A stretch of 64,000 bases of DNA from an uncultured bacterium (GCA_902788345.1 CADAJP010000002.1:276002-340001); one strand, 5' to 3'; positions 17,603 to 26,790 are shown, numbered from the stretch's first letter. Notes: generated by a model not told the origin, from the sequence alone. Numbers and translations are program-made.

Positions 17603-18823
17603 ATGAGTTTTTTGCAAAAAATTATAAATAGCAAAAATATTGCAGTTCTTCTGTTATCAATAGGATTACTTGCAGGGAATACTATATATTCTCCGGTTTA
17701 TTGTGCTAAATCACATATCAAAAAGACTTCAGCCACCGGATACATTGAAGCCGCAAAACAAAGTATTAAAGACAAACAGTATGAAAATGCCATTGAATTT
17801 TGTAATTATGTTTTGAAAGATAATCCTAACAGTGTTGAAGCATATAATCAGCGCGGAAATGCGAAATACAATCTTGGCAAATATAAGGAAGCTGTTGAAG
17901 ATTATTCAAAAGCATTAGAATTAAACCCAAACAGACAAAATTTATACTATAACAGGGCGCTTGCAAAATCGCATATGAAAAAGTATGATGAGGTTATCTC
18001 TGATTACACCAAAGAAATTGAAATCAACAACACAAATAAAAATGCTTACTTAAACAGAGGGACAACCGAAATTTTATTACAAAAATATGATGAAGCTATT
18101 TATGATCTTTCAAAAATGATAGAATTAGATTCAAAAAGTGAACTTGCATATTACAACAGAGGAATAGCAAAAAGAAATACCGGGGATTATAAAGGCGCAA
18201 TTGAAGATTACACAAAAGTAATTGAACTTAACCCTGACAATATTGATGCTTATAACAACAGAGGGGTTGCACAATATTATCTAAACAACTATTCAAAAGC
18301 CATTGATGACTATACAAAAGTCATAAACTCCGGCAAAGATTTAGCAAAAGCATATTATAACAGAGGAATGGCGAATTTCGGATTAAAAAAATATGAACAG
18401 TCTGTAGAAGATTTTACAAAAGCTATTGAAATATCTTCAGACAATGAATCCGCTTATTTTAACAGAGGACTTGCTCAGGAAATACTTGGCAATGACAGCT
18501 GTGCAATTGATGATTATACAAAAGCGATTGAACTTAATCCTGATAATGATGAATATTATTATCATAGAGCATATCTTTACGGGAAATTAAATCTTAATAT
18601 TAAACAGGCACTAAAAGATATAGAAAACTCCATAAAACTCAATAACAATGACTGGGAGAAATACTATACAAGAGCAGTAATACACAACAAACTTCAACAT
18701 CACATTCAGGCGGTTGATGATTTGAATTTATACTTAAAAAATAATCCTGATAATACGGAAGCAATTGGATTACGCTCCTATATAATCAAAAAAATGAATA
18801 ATGAATTAAAAGACAAAAAATAA
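17603..18823 (+). CDS. Exported tetratricopeptide-repeat protein
   Basis: This protein of 406 residues begins with a signal peptide or membrane anchor (NIAVLLLSIGLLAGNTIYS, about 10-28). About nine TPR units follow with the pattern A-Y-x-N-R-G-x-A, for example AYYNRGIAKRNTGDYKGAIE and DAYNNRGVAQYYLNNYSKAI. TPRs bind peptides or other proteins, so it is likely a periplasmic scaffold. The start at MSFLQK was chosen because an upstream frame (17558) would overlap a TATAAT at 17585-17590; there is no Shine-Dalgarno for either. It lies between the SH3-like protein and ilvE. The partner is unknown. Confidence 0.85.
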   Translation: MSFLQKIINSKNIAVLLLSIGLLAGNTIYSPVYCAKSHIKKTSATGYIEAAKQSIKDKQYENAIEFCNYVLKDNPNSVEAYNQRGNAKYNLGKYKEAVEDYSKALELNPNRQNLYYNRALAKSHMKKYDEVISDYTKEIEINNTNKNAYLNRGTTEILLQKYDEAIYDLSKMIELDSKSELAYYNRGIAKRNTGDYKGAIEDYTKVIELNPDNIDAYNNRGVAQYYLNNYSKAIDDYTKVINSGKDLAKAYYNRGMANFGLKKYEQSVEDFTKAIEISSDNESAYFNRGLAQEILGNDSCAIDDYTKAIELNPDNDEYYYHRAYLYGKLNLNIKQALKDIENSIKLNNNDWEKYYTRAVIHNKLQHHIQAVDDLNLYLKNNPDNTEAIGLRSYIIKKMNNELKDKK

Positions 18824-18867
18824 TTTTGTGATATACTGATTATGAAAATTTTATTTAGGGAGAAATT

Positions 18868-19902
18868 ATGATTACAATGGAAAAGGCTAATATTGACTGG
18901 GCTAACTTAGGATTTGGATATTACAAAACCGATAAAAGATTCGTTTCAATGTTTAAAGACGGTAAATGGGATGAAGGGACATTAACAGAAGATGAAAATA
19001 TCACAATGAATGAATGTGCCTGTGTTTTGCAATATGCACAAACCTGTTTTGAAGGAATGAAAGCATATGAAACAGTTGACGGACATGTTGTAATATTCAG
19101 ACCGGATCTAAACGCAAAAAGAATGCATGATACTGCTTTAAGACTTGAAATGCAGCCTTATCCGGAAGATAAATTTATTGAAGCAGTTGAAAAAACAGTA
19201 AAATCAAATTTAAAATATGTTCCGCCATACGGAACAGGTGCAAGCCTTTATATAAGACCATATCTGTTTGGATATTCTCCTGTTATGGGTGTTAAACCTG
19301 CTCAAGATTATATGTTCAGGGTATTCGTATCTCCTGTCGGACCTTATTTTAAAGGCGGTTCAAAACCTATTACTTTAAAAGTAAGCGATTTTGACAGAGC
19401 AGCTCCACACGGAACAGGACATGTTAAAGCGGGATTAAACTATGCAATGAGTTTGCATGCAGGTATGACGGCACACAAAGAAGGATATGCCGAAAACTTA
19501 TATCTCGACCCGCAAACAAGAACAAAAGTTGAAGAAACAGGCGGTGCAAACTTCCTGTTTATAACAAAAGACGGCAAAGTCGTAACACCAAAATCAAACA
19601 GTATTCTTCCGTCAATTACAAGACGTTCATTAATGTATGTGGCACAGCATTATTTAGGACTTGAAGTTGAAGAAAGAGAAGTTTATCTTGAAGAATTAAA
19701 AGATTTTGCAGAGTGTGGTTTGTGCGGTACTGCCGCAGTAATTTCACCTGTTGGCAGAATTGATGACCACGGCAAATCAATTAACTTCCCGTCAGGTATG
19801 GATGCACCGGGCGAAATTACAAAAAAACTTTATGACACTTTAACAGGTATTCAGTACGGTAAAATTGAAGCACCTGAAGGCTGGATAAGAAGGATTGCAT
19901 AA
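18868..19902 (+). CDS. ilvE: Branched-chain-amino-acid aminotransferase
   Basis: IlvE is a PLP enzyme of fold type IV that transfers the amino group between glutamate and leucine, isoleucine or valine, the last step of their synthesis and the first of their breakdown. The 344-residue protein has the class signature: CFEGMKAYE (about 64-72), the PLP lysine in GTGHVKAGLNYAMSL (near 190), EETGGANFLFI, and the C-terminal CGTAAVISPVGRI. The length fits the larger (BCAT/Bacillus-like) subgroup. GGGAGA precedes the ATG. It is the first recognisable metabolic gene before fabG, 66 bases away. No other ilv or leu gene is in the window, so the pathway direction cannot be told. Confidence 0.94.
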   Translation: MITMEKANIDWANLGFGYYKTDKRFVSMFKDGKWDEGTLTEDENITMNECACVLQYAQTCFEGMKAYETVDGHVVIFRPDLNAKRMHDTALRLEMQPYPEDKFIEAVEKTVKSNLKYVPPYGTGASLYIRPYLFGYSPVMGVKPAQDYMFRVFVSPVGPYFKGGSKPITLKVSDFDRAAPHGTGHVKAGLNYAMSLHAGMTAHKEGYAENLYLDPQTRTKVEETGGANFLFITKDGKVVTPKSNSILPSITRRSLMYVAQHYLGLEVEEREVYLEELKDFAECGLCGTAAVISPVGRIDDHGKSINFPSGMDAPGEITKKLYDTLTGIQYGKIEAPEGWIRRIA

Positions 19903-19968
19903 ATCTGACAAAAGAATAAGAGAGTAGGGCAGACTTTATTCTGCCAAATAATAAGGAGAAAAATTAAA

Positions 19969-20700
19969 ATGACAGAAAGAAAAATTGCTTTAATTACAGG
20001 CGGTTCAAGAGGAATTGGATTTAGCTGTGCAAAAGAATTAGCTCACGCAGGATGCGATATTATCATCAACGACATTTGTGATGCTGCAACAGCACAACCT
20101 GCTATTGATGAAATCAAAGCTATCGGTGTAAATGCTTGGTTCTATCAATTTGACGTTTCAAATGACGAACAGGTTAAAACTGCAGTTGATAAAATGATTG
20201 AAGAGCACGGACACATTGATGTTCTTTTAAATAATGCAGGTATTACAAAAGACGGTTTATTTTTAAGAATGGACGCTGAACAATGGGAAAGAGTTATTAA
20301 AATTAACTTGGGTTCTGCATATTATGTTACTCATGCGGTTATCAAATATATGATGAAAGCTCGTCAGGGTTCAATTATCAATATGTCATCAATTGTAGGT
20401 GTTCATGGTAACGCAGGTCAAGCAAACTATTCAGCTTCAAAAGCCGGTTTGATTGGCTTAACTAAAACATTGGCTAAAGAATTTGGTTCAAGAAACATCA
20501 GAGTAAATGCTGTATGCCCTGGATTTATTCAAACTGCTATGACAGCTAATTTAGGCAACATTGAAGAATATGCAGCAGCTATTCCGATGAAGAGATTTGG
20601 TACTCCTGAAGATATTGCTAAAGTTGTTAAATTTTTAGCATTAGATACAGACTATGTAACAGGTCAGGCTATCGAAGTTGCCGGCGGTTTGATGCTGTAA
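19969..20700 (+). CDS. fabG: 3-oxoacyl-[acyl-carrier-protein] reductase
   Basis: FabG reduces 3-ketoacyl-ACP with NADPH in each round of fatty-acid elongation. The 243-residue protein is a short-chain dehydrogenase with TGGSRGIG (8-15), NNAG (about 88-91), catalytic Ser in NMSSIVG, and YSASK with the catalytic Tyr and Lys (about 153-157). KIALITGG at the start and the ending EVAGGLML (usually VDGGMVM in FabG) are a little unusual, so it might be an acetoacetyl-CoA reductase (PhaB)-like paralogue. With acpP, fabF and fabD also in the window, FabG is the likely role. AAGGAGA precedes the ATG, and a strong bidirectional terminator follows. Confidence 0.85.
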   Translation: MTERKIALITGGSRGIGFSCAKELAHAGCDIIINDICDAATAQPAIDEIKAIGVNAWFYQFDVSNDEQVKTAVDKMIEEHGHIDVLLNNAGITKDGLFLRMDAEQWERVIKINLGSAYYVTHAVIKYMMKARQGSIINMSSIVGVHGNAGQANYSASKAGLIGLTKTLAKEFGSRNIRVNAVCPGFIQTAMTANLGNIEEYAAAIPMKRFGTPEDIAKVVKFLALDTDYVTGQAIEVAGGLML

Positions 20701-20719
20701 ACTATGTAAAATATTGCAA

Positions 20720-20750
20720 AAAAACAGGGTGTGACTTACACCCTGTTTTT
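20720..20750. terminator. Bidirectional terminator after fabG
   Basis: A perfect hairpin (ACAGGGTGT, loop GACTT, ACACCCTGT) is flanked by A-run and T-run, so it can end transcription on both strands: fabG from the left and the 20750-21640 gene from the right, although its first arm of T's lies at the very end of the latter gene. Confidence 0.85.
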
Positions 20751-21640
20751 TATTCTTCAAATTTTAATTCCATTTGTTTTGGTTCTTTACGGATAAATGT
20801 TGTCTGTTTTTTATTCCCATCCTTACTTATAATTGCAGGTTTTTCAAATTTAGGGTTTAAAATTTCGTCAATATCTTCAAAATGTGTGCGTTTACCCGTA
20901 ATTTTATTAACATGATATTCTATAGTTTTTTTAATTTCTTCAAGCATTCCCCTGCTTTGTTTAAATCTTGCAAAATTAGAATTTACAGGTGCTAAAGTGC
21001 GTTTTGTATAATTTTCATGAAACTCAAAATCATCTAATTCGTAGCGAAAATCTTTTGCTTTTGGATCAAATATTTTCTTAAATACAGTTTTTAGCATAAT
21101 TTCTTTATTTCTTGGAGAACGCAATAAAACATTATCATGAGTTACATAAGCAATAGTGTTACTTTTAACAGCCTTTGATAATGCCTTTACATAGTCGCTG
21201 TAAGAATGTCCGTAAGTCCATTTTGAATCAGCTTTGGCAAGTCCGATATTTTTTACCCCTTTTAAATTTTCAATAATGGAAACATCAGACCCTGTTGCTA
21301 TATAACCCAAATTGTTTCTGCGATATACACTGCGAACAACATTAAATTTTGCATAGTCTTTGTCAATTTCTCTTAATTTTGCTGACATTTCTTTATGAAT
21401 ATCACTTTGCGGTTTTATTCTTTCCGTTTTACGCGGGATACCGTATAAATTCCTTAAATTTGTATAGTATTCTTCATTCAGCCAGTTTACAATTTTGGAA
21501 TTTAACTTTTGATACAAATTTTTATCCTCGGCAGGATTTACAAACTTACTGATACCTTCTGCATCTTTCAGACAAATACTGACTCTGAAAGAATGTCCGA
21601 AACTTTGGTTATTTTGACCATTTATTTTTGCAACCTGCAT
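20750..21640 (-). CDS. Unknown protein, basic, with SFGHSF N-terminal motif
   Basis: This 296-residue protein was not recognised. It starts MQVAKINGQNNQSFGHSFRV, has no signal peptide or membrane helix, and is rich in Lys, Arg and Asn with a predicted mixed alpha/beta core at about 110-210 (GSDVSIIENLKGVKNIGLAK, then AYVTHDNVLLRSPRN). The first 20 residues recall the start of the dikinase-like protein at 52.1 kb (MQISRVNIYQPNFMAHTYKV), suggesting a shared short N-terminal motif. It is divergent from the large ADP-ribosyltransferase-domain protein, which makes it a candidate partner or immunity gene, but nothing in the sequence shows this. Confidence 0.75.
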   Translation of the reverse strand: MQVAKINGQNNQSFGHSFRVSICLKDAEGISKFVNPAEDKNLYQKLNSKIVNWLNEEYYTNLRNLYGIPRKTERIKPQSDIHKEMSAKLREIDKDYAKFNVVRSVYRRNNLGYIATGSDVSIIENLKGVKNIGLAKADSKWTYGHSYSDYVKALSKAVKSNTIAYVTHDNVLLRSPRNKEIMLKTVFKKIFDPKAKDFRYELDDFEFHENYTKRTLAPVNSNFARFKQSRGMLEEIKKTIEYHVNKITGKRTHFEDIDEILNPKFEKPAIISKDGNKKQTTFIRKEPKQMELKFEE

Positions 21641-21778
21641 TTTTACACCCCTAAATTAAAAGACCATTGATTATATAATACACAAACAACAAGATTTTTG
21701 CGTAAATAAATTTAATTTAAAATGAATTGTTAACAAAAATTAAAATATATAAAGTTTTTGGGCTTTAATGCCGTTATA

Positions 21779-21811
21779 GACCTTGTATTACATGTAATAA
21801 AGTAAAAGGTC
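21779..21811 (+). promoter_or_regulatory. Hairpin that could cover the ribosome-binding site of the 21814 gene
   Basis: GACCTT (21779-21784) can pair with AAGGTC (21806-21811), which contains the AAAGGT ribosome-binding site three bases before the ATG. Between them sits a nested palindrome TATTACATGTAATA (21786-21799). In RNA this would be a two-part stem with the ribosome-binding site hidden; in DNA the inner palindrome could be an operator. Confidence 0.5.
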
Positions 21812-21813
21812 AA

Positions 21814-24800
21814 ATGGCAGACAAGTTATCAGTACAACAGCTCAGTACTTTAAATACTTATTTAAAACAACATCCTAATGCAAAACGCGAGGATGCTATT
21901 AAATTGTTGTTTAATAGTTCTGCCGCTAAGCAAACAGAAAAAGGGGTAAAAGTAGAACATAATAAAAACAACAAAAAACAGACTATTACTTTAAAATCAG
22001 GATTAAGTGTGGATGTTGCCAAAGGTACTACTGTCGAAACCAAAGAGGGAAAAATCACTTTAAGTAAGACAGGACGATACAGTGTAACAGGTAAAGACGG
22101 TAAGACAAAATATTATGCTGCGAACGGTAAAGAGCTAAATGAAAAATACTTTAAACAGGTAGAATCTTTAGACGTGACGGTTAAAGAAAAGGACGGAAAA
22201 ACTTCTTACAATTTCAACAAAACCTTAGAAAAAAGAATAAATAATTTATATACCGATATTAAAAAAGCTGAAGATGAAAATGGCTTTATAGGTAAAACAT
22301 GGAGTTGGTTAAAGAATAATGTTGTACCTGATAAATTGTGCGACAGTTCTGATAAAGTAAGAGAACAACAGGCACAAGAAAAGAAATTACTTACTCAATT
22401 TAATTCTAATCCGCAGAATAGAGCAAAGATTTTTGAGCAATTAACAGGGCAAAAATACACCGATGAAAATTTGGAAAAATTTATTAAAGGACAAATAAAA
22501 TTAAAATCTGAAATTGCATTACAAGGCTATAAAGAAGGACAAGAAATGGCAGTGGATGTAGGTGCAGATATTGTTTCGGGCATTGCTGCGATTGGTATTT
22601 ATTCGGCTGCCGTTGCAGCTTCCCCTTTTACGGGAGGTGCATCAATAGCTGTTGGTGTTGCCGCAGCAGGTGTAAGCGGAGCGGCAATAAAAACAAGCTT
22701 GAAAGCTGCTGACGCGACAACCGGAGGAAGAAAATATACTCTCAAAGATGCAGGACATGATGCTGCAACGGGGACATTTTCCGGTGTAATTGCTCCAATA
22801 ACCGGAGGTTTAGGTGGAGCAGTCGGTAAAACTGTAGCAACAAAACTTGGAATACAAGCAGTTAAGACTATCGGTAAAGAAGTTGCAGAGGAAGTTGTTG
22901 AAACTGGTGTTAAGCAAGGAATTAAACAAGGTATAAAAACAGCATTAACAAACCCGACAGGATATGAATATGCTGGAGGGAATATTGCCAAAAGAGGAGC
23001 AGCAATGGCTGCTGAAATGGCCTCTGACGGTGCCGTAGGTGGTGCTGTTGACAATGCATTCAGAACTACACTTGACGGAGGCAATTTATCTGATATTGCA
23101 AAAGCAACAGGAGATGGTTTTGTAGGTGGTTTAATAATGTCCCCTGTAATAGGTGGAGGTTTTAAAGCTAGCGGCAAAATAGGACATAAAATAGGTGAAG
23201 AACTTAACCCCTTAATTCCATTTGGTAAAGCTCCAAAAGATGTTCCCCAAATAGTTGTCGAAAAAAAATCTCCACATGATCTATATCCAGCATCTGACAC
23301 CGTAGAAATTACAAAAATGAAAGAGCGACTAAAAATACAATCAGATGGTACAGAAGATATAGAACTTAACGAGATTACAGGCAAACAGTATAAAAAACAA
23401 ATTGAAACTGAAAAAACAAGAGAAAAATTTTGTTTTGATAAAGAAGGTAAAGATTTACCTATTGGGGCTAAATATACTGTAATTGAAACAAAGAATGATG
23501 GAGATTACAGAATATTTAAAGCAACTCAAAGCGGTTCAAATCCGGGATTTTGGGTGGAGCACGCAGGTAGTGGGGATTTATACTATTTTAAAACGGGTAA
23601 TGGCTTACAGAATGTCACAGAACATGTTTCATCACAATTGTACAGAGCTGCTGGAATTGATACTCCTGAAATAAATTTGATTGCCGGTCCGGGATTTGAC
23701 GGTAACAAAAGTATGAATAATTGTTGGATAAAGAGTAAAGCTGTTGCAGGTTTAAAACCAATTTCAGAAAACCCGCAATCAGCATATGAGGGATTCGCTA
23801 TCGATGCTTGGCTTGCAAATTGGGATGCTGTTTGTTCCGGTAATACACTACTTAAAGATGGTAATGCGGTCAGAGTTGACTTTGGCGGGACATTTGATTT
23901 TAGAGCAAGAGGGGCTCGTAAAAAGTTCGGAAATGAAGTAATAGAGTTATCAAGTCTAATTGATCCTCAAATAAATCCTGAATCTGCAAAAATATTTCAA
24001 GGTATGACAAGAGAAGATTTAATAGCCTCTTTAAAGAGAGTACAAAGTGTTACCAAAAATGATATAGACAAAATTTATGATTCTGTAAAAATGTATATGA
24101 ATCCTGAACTTTTTACAACATTGCAAAACAGACAAAAATATTTAGGATTTATATTACGAGAAGCAGAATCAACTCCTATAAAGCCAGAACAAACAATTCA
24201 AGATTATGTAAAATTTTTAGAAAATAAAGTTTCTTCAAAATACAAAAAACACATTACAAAAATGAATAATGATTCTGAACAAAGAAGCAGAATAATGGGA
24301 CAATTGAAAAAAGAACGTGATGAAGTAATGAGCGATGAAGATTTGACAGCATTATGGAAATATAAAAGCAGTAGTTATACTGCAAATACTTGTATTCAGC
24401 GAGGTATGCTTAATGATCCTCTTGTTACTTCTTTAGATAAAGCTCTTGAAAAAACAGAATTACCTGAAAACATAACTTTGTATAGGGGGGATCACTTTAG
24501 AATAGATATGGATATTAATATTAGATACAAAAATGATTTTCCTGAGTTTACAAAAGAAGGTTATGAAATAAGTGCTGGTGTTAATTTTGATTCAGATAAT
24601 TTAGAAATAATTTTTCATGAGAAACTTGATGATTTTGGTAAACAAATGCCTGGAGTAGATTATGGTAATCCCCCTGCAAAAATTGAAATTAAAAATATGG
24701 ATGATATTATACATAAGATATTTAAGAAAGGTAAAATAGTAGAAGAACAACAATTTGTGTCTACTACGGTAAGTCCTACTGTTGCCCAAAATTTTGGCAA

Positions 24801-25047
24801 GGGTAAATACGATATTGTATATAAATATAATGCCCCCAAAGGAACAAAAGGGACATGTCCCGAAAATATAAAATCTGATATATGTTCCGATAGCTATGTC
24901 GGTGGCTATTTGCGTGGAATAGAAGGTATTGAAGGTTCTGAAGCAGAAATATTATTAAAACGTGGTTTTAAATATAAAATGAAAAATCTTACTTTTGAAA
25001 ATGGTCATTGGGTTATAGAATGTGATATTTTATCACCTGAAAAATAA
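21814..25047 (+). CDS. Large kinase-like plus ADP-ribosyltransferase protein, putative effector toxin
   Basis: This 1077-residue protein appears modular. Residues 1-245 are lysine-rich, with repeated beta-like strands and then helices. Residues of about 245-305 and 325-360 are Ala/Gly-rich hydrophobic (GADIVSGIAAIGIYSAAVAA), like translocation regions of polymorphic toxins. Residues of about 545-745 look like a kinase-like fold: YYFKTG (Lys593), TEHVSSQLYRAAG (Glu603), WLANWDAV (Asp671), then RVDFGGTFDFRARG (Asp689). The C-terminal 850-1077 carries the R-S-E pattern of ADP-ribosyltransferases: Arg891 in LYRGDH, Ser983 in QFVSTTVSP and Glu1043-Ala-Glu1045; an ExE motif usually indicates arginine as target. 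There is no signal peptide and no recognised secretion gene nearby. Domains are recognised by eye. Confidence 0.75.
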   Translation: MADKLSVQQLSTLNTYLKQHPNAKREDAIKLLFNSSAAKQTEKGVKVEHNKNNKKQTITLKSGLSVDVAKGTTVETKEGKITLSKTGRYSVTGKDGKTKYYAANGKELNEKYFKQVESLDVTVKEKDGKTSYNFNKTLEKRINNLYTDIKKAEDENGFIGKTWSWLKNNVVPDKLCDSSDKVREQQAQEKKLLTQFNSNPQNRAKIFEQLTGQKYTDENLEKFIKGQIKLKSEIALQGYKEGQEMAVDVGADIVSGIAAIGIYSAAVAASPFTGGASIAVGVAAAGVSGAAIKTSLKAADATTGGRKYTLKDAGHDAATGTFSGVIAPITGGLGGAVGKTVATKLGIQAVKTIGKEVAEEVVETGVKQGIKQGIKTALTNPTGYEYAGGNIAKRGAAMAAEMASDGAVGGAVDNAFRTTLDGGNLSDIAKATGDGFVGGLIMSPVIGGGFKASGKIGHKIGEELNPLIPFGKAPKDVPQIVVEKKSPHDLYPASDTVEITKMKERLKIQSDGTEDIELNEITGKQYKKQIETEKTREKFCFDKEGKDLPIGAKYTVIETKNDGDYRIFKATQSGSNPGFWVEHAGSGDLYYFKTGNGLQNVTEHVSSQLYRAAGIDTPEINLIAGPGFDGNKSMNNCWIKSKAVAGLKPISENPQSAYEGFAIDAWLANWDAVCSGNTLLKDGNAVRVDFGGTFDFRARGARKKFGNEVIELSSLIDPQINPESAKIFQGMTREDLIASLKRVQSVTKNDIDKIYDSVKMYMNPELFTTLQNRQKYLGFILREAESTPIKPEQTIQDYVKFLENKVSSKYKKHITKMNNDSEQRSRIMGQLKKERDEVMSDEDLTALWKYKSSSYTANTCIQRGMLNDPLVTSLDKALEKTELPENITLYRGDHFRIDMDINIRYKNDFPEFTKEGYEISAGVNFDSDNLEIIFHEKLDDFGKQMPGVDYGNPPAKIEIKNMDDIIHKIFKKGKIVEEQQFVSTTVSPTVAQNFGKGKYDIVYKYNAPKGTKGTCPENIKSDICSDSYVGGYLRGIEGIEGSEAEILLKRGFKYKMKNLTFENGHWVIECDILSPEK

Positions 25048-25147
25048 TTAATTCAAAATATAAATAAATTTTGAATTAATTTTAAAATAACAATTCTTTG
25101 CTTTATATAAAGTTTTTTAACAAATTACTTCATAATTTGTAAATTTC

Positions 25148-25176
25148 TTGCAAAAAAATTTTCATGGATTTATAAT
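25148..25176 (+). promoter_or_regulatory. Promoter of acpP
   Basis: TTGCAA at 25148-25153, a 17-base spacer and TATAAT at 25171-25176 make a near-consensus sigma-70 promoter. The leader of about 50 bases carries AGAGGAAAG shortly before the ATG of acpP. Confidence 0.75.
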
Positions 25177-25236
25177 TACAAGAGAGAAGTATTAATAGTA
25201 ATACATTTTTATTACAAAAAAAGAGGAAAGAAAAAC

Positions 25237-25452
25237 ATGAGTACATTAGACACAGTTAAAAAAGTTGTAGTAGATCAATTAAGTGTAGATGAAAAATTAG
25301 TTACACCTGAAGCTCGTTTCACAGATGATTTAGGTGCTGATTCATTAGACACAGTTGAATTAGTTATGGCTTTAGAAGAAGAATTCAAATGCGAAATCCC
25401 TGATGAAGACGCAGAAAAATTCACTCCCGTATTGTTTTTAAAGAAGGTATGA
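25237..25452 (+). CDS. acpP: Acyl carrier protein, shortened C-terminus
   Basis: ACP carries growing acyl chains on a phosphopantetheine arm attached to a serine. That serine is Ser36 in the intact motif [18 protein letters not shown]. Helices I-III are normal ([20 protein letters not shown] at the start). The protein is only 71 residues, against about 75-80 usual, and the last helix, normally like TTVGDAVKYIE, is replaced by PVLFLKKV and stops. This looks like a small in-frame loss or rewritten end, not a plain frameshift: neither other frame restores a typical end. fabF follows after 34 bases, with a GACAGA-TTTTA-TCTGTC hairpin between. It is probably functional, as helix IV is short and the key site is intact. 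Confidence 0.88.
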   Translation: MSTLDTVKKVVVDQLSVDEKLVTPEARFTDDLGADSLDTVELVMALEEEFKCEIPDEDAEKFTPVLFLKKV

Positions 25453-25486
25453 CAGAGTTTTATCTGTCGCAAAGAAGGAAAAAACA

Positions 25487-26740
25487 ATGGAAAAAAGAAG
25501 AGTAGTTATAACAGGCTTAGGAGCAGTTACCCCGTGCGGTGTTGGAGTTGATAAATTCTGGAAATCCATGCTGGAAGGAAAAAGTGGCATAACCACTATT
25601 GAAAGAATGGATACGGAAAAACAAACCGTAAAAATTGCCGGTGAAATAAAAGACAAAGACTTCAATCCGGAAGATTACATAGATCCGAAAGAAGCAAAAA
25701 GAATGGATAGATTTACCCAATTTGCAGTTGCTGCAGCTGATGAAGCAATAGCAGATGCTAAATTGGACGAAGCAGGATATGATCCTTATAGAATCGGTGT
25801 TATAGTCAGCTCTGCAGCAGGCGGTTTCAATACATTCGAAAAAAGCCACTGCACAATGATTGACAGAGGACCGACAAAAGCATCACCTTTCACAGTGCCT
25901 ATGTTAATCGTTGATATGGCATCAGGCCGCATTTCAATCAAACACGGATACAAAGGAATTAATAAAGTTGTAGTTAGTGCATGTGCAACAGGCACACACT
26001 CTGTTGGGGATGCATTCAGAAGTATTCAATGGGGCGATGCGGATGTAATCGTTGCCGGCGGTTGTGAAGCTACAATCACAACTTTAGGTGTTGGCGGATT
26101 TACAGCTTGCAGAGCATTATCAAAAAGAAATGATGAACCGCAAAAGGCTTCCCGTCCTTACGACAAAGACAGAGACGGATTTGTTATGGGCGAAGGCGCC
26201 GGCGTTCTAGTTCTTGAAGAATATGAACATGCAAAAGCTCGTGGAGCTCATATTTATGCCGAAATCGTTGGTTATGGTCAAACAGCAGATGCTCACGATA
26301 TAGTTGCTCCTGATCCTGAAGGAAAAGGTGCTCTTAAAGCTATGGAAATTGCCTTGGAAGATGCAGGCATGAAACCTGAAGACATTGATTATATCAATCC
26401 GCACGGAACAAGTACAGGTTTGGGTGATATGGCTGAATCTCATGCGATTGCACAAATCTTTGGCGATAAGGAAAAAAATCCTAACTTACTTGTAAGCTCT
26501 ACAAAGAGTATGCACGGTCACATGCTTGGTGCAACAGGTGCGGTTGAAGCATTGGTTTGTGTAAAAACTATTACTGACGGCAAAGTTCCTCCGACAATCA
26601 ACCTTGATAATCAGGACGAACATGTTGCAAATCTTGACTATGTTCCTCATAAGATGAGAGAAAAGAAAGTTCGTGCCGCATTAACAAATTCATTTGGATT
26701 TGGCGGACACAATGCTACTTTGATTTTCAAAGAAGTGTAA
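25487..26740 (+). CDS. fabF: 3-oxoacyl-[acyl-carrier-protein] synthase II
   Basis: FabF condenses malonyl-ACP with acyl-ACP, elongating fatty acids. The 417-residue protein is of normal length and keeps the Cys-His-His triad: Cys in VSACATGTHS (near 166), His in NPHGTSTGLGD (near 306) and His in SMHGHMLGATGA (near 343). The glycine-rich ending SFGFGGHNATL is present. It follows acpP closely with AAGGAAAAAACA before the ATG, the usual acpP-fabF pair. A terminator hairpin lies just after the stop codon. Confidence 0.96.
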   Translation: MEKRRVVITGLGAVTPCGVGVDKFWKSMLEGKSGITTIERMDTEKQTVKIAGEIKDKDFNPEDYIDPKEAKRMDRFTQFAVAAADEAIADAKLDEAGYDPYRIGVIVSSAAGGFNTFEKSHCTMIDRGPTKASPFTVPMLIVDMASGRISIKHGYKGINKVVVSACATGTHSVGDAFRSIQWGDADVIVAGGCEATITTLGVGGFTACRALSKRNDEPQKASRPYDKDRDGFVMGEGAGVLVLEEYEHAKARGAHIYAEIVGYGQTADAHDIVAPDPEGKGALKAMEIALEDAGMKPEDIDYINPHGTSTGLGDMAESHAIAQIFGDKEKNPNLLVSSTKSMHGHMLGATGAVEALVCVKTITDGKVPPTINLDNQDEHVANLDYVPHKMREKKVRAALTNSFGFGGHNATLIFKEV

Positions 26741-26763
26741 TTTATTTTTATTTTAAAATTTTT

Positions 26764-26790
26764 AAAGCCCTGTATTATTACAGGGCTTTT
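26764..26790. terminator. Terminator after fabF
   Basis: AAGCCCTGTA, loop TTAT, TACAGGGCTT followed by T's. It should end the acpP-fabF transcript and could also serve the minus-strand gene that stops at 26816. Confidence 0.85.

Noticed and set aside
22599..23384. A 261-residue minus-strand open frame inside the large effector-like gene
   Set aside because: It is the Pro/Ala/Ser-rich complement of the Ala/Gly-rich region of the plus-strand gene, with no start site and no family match.
25400..25480. Simple frameshift at the end of acpP
   Set aside because: Neither alternative frame gives the expected helix IV, so a short in-frame change or a base-level error is more likely; kept as a finding without a frameshift call.
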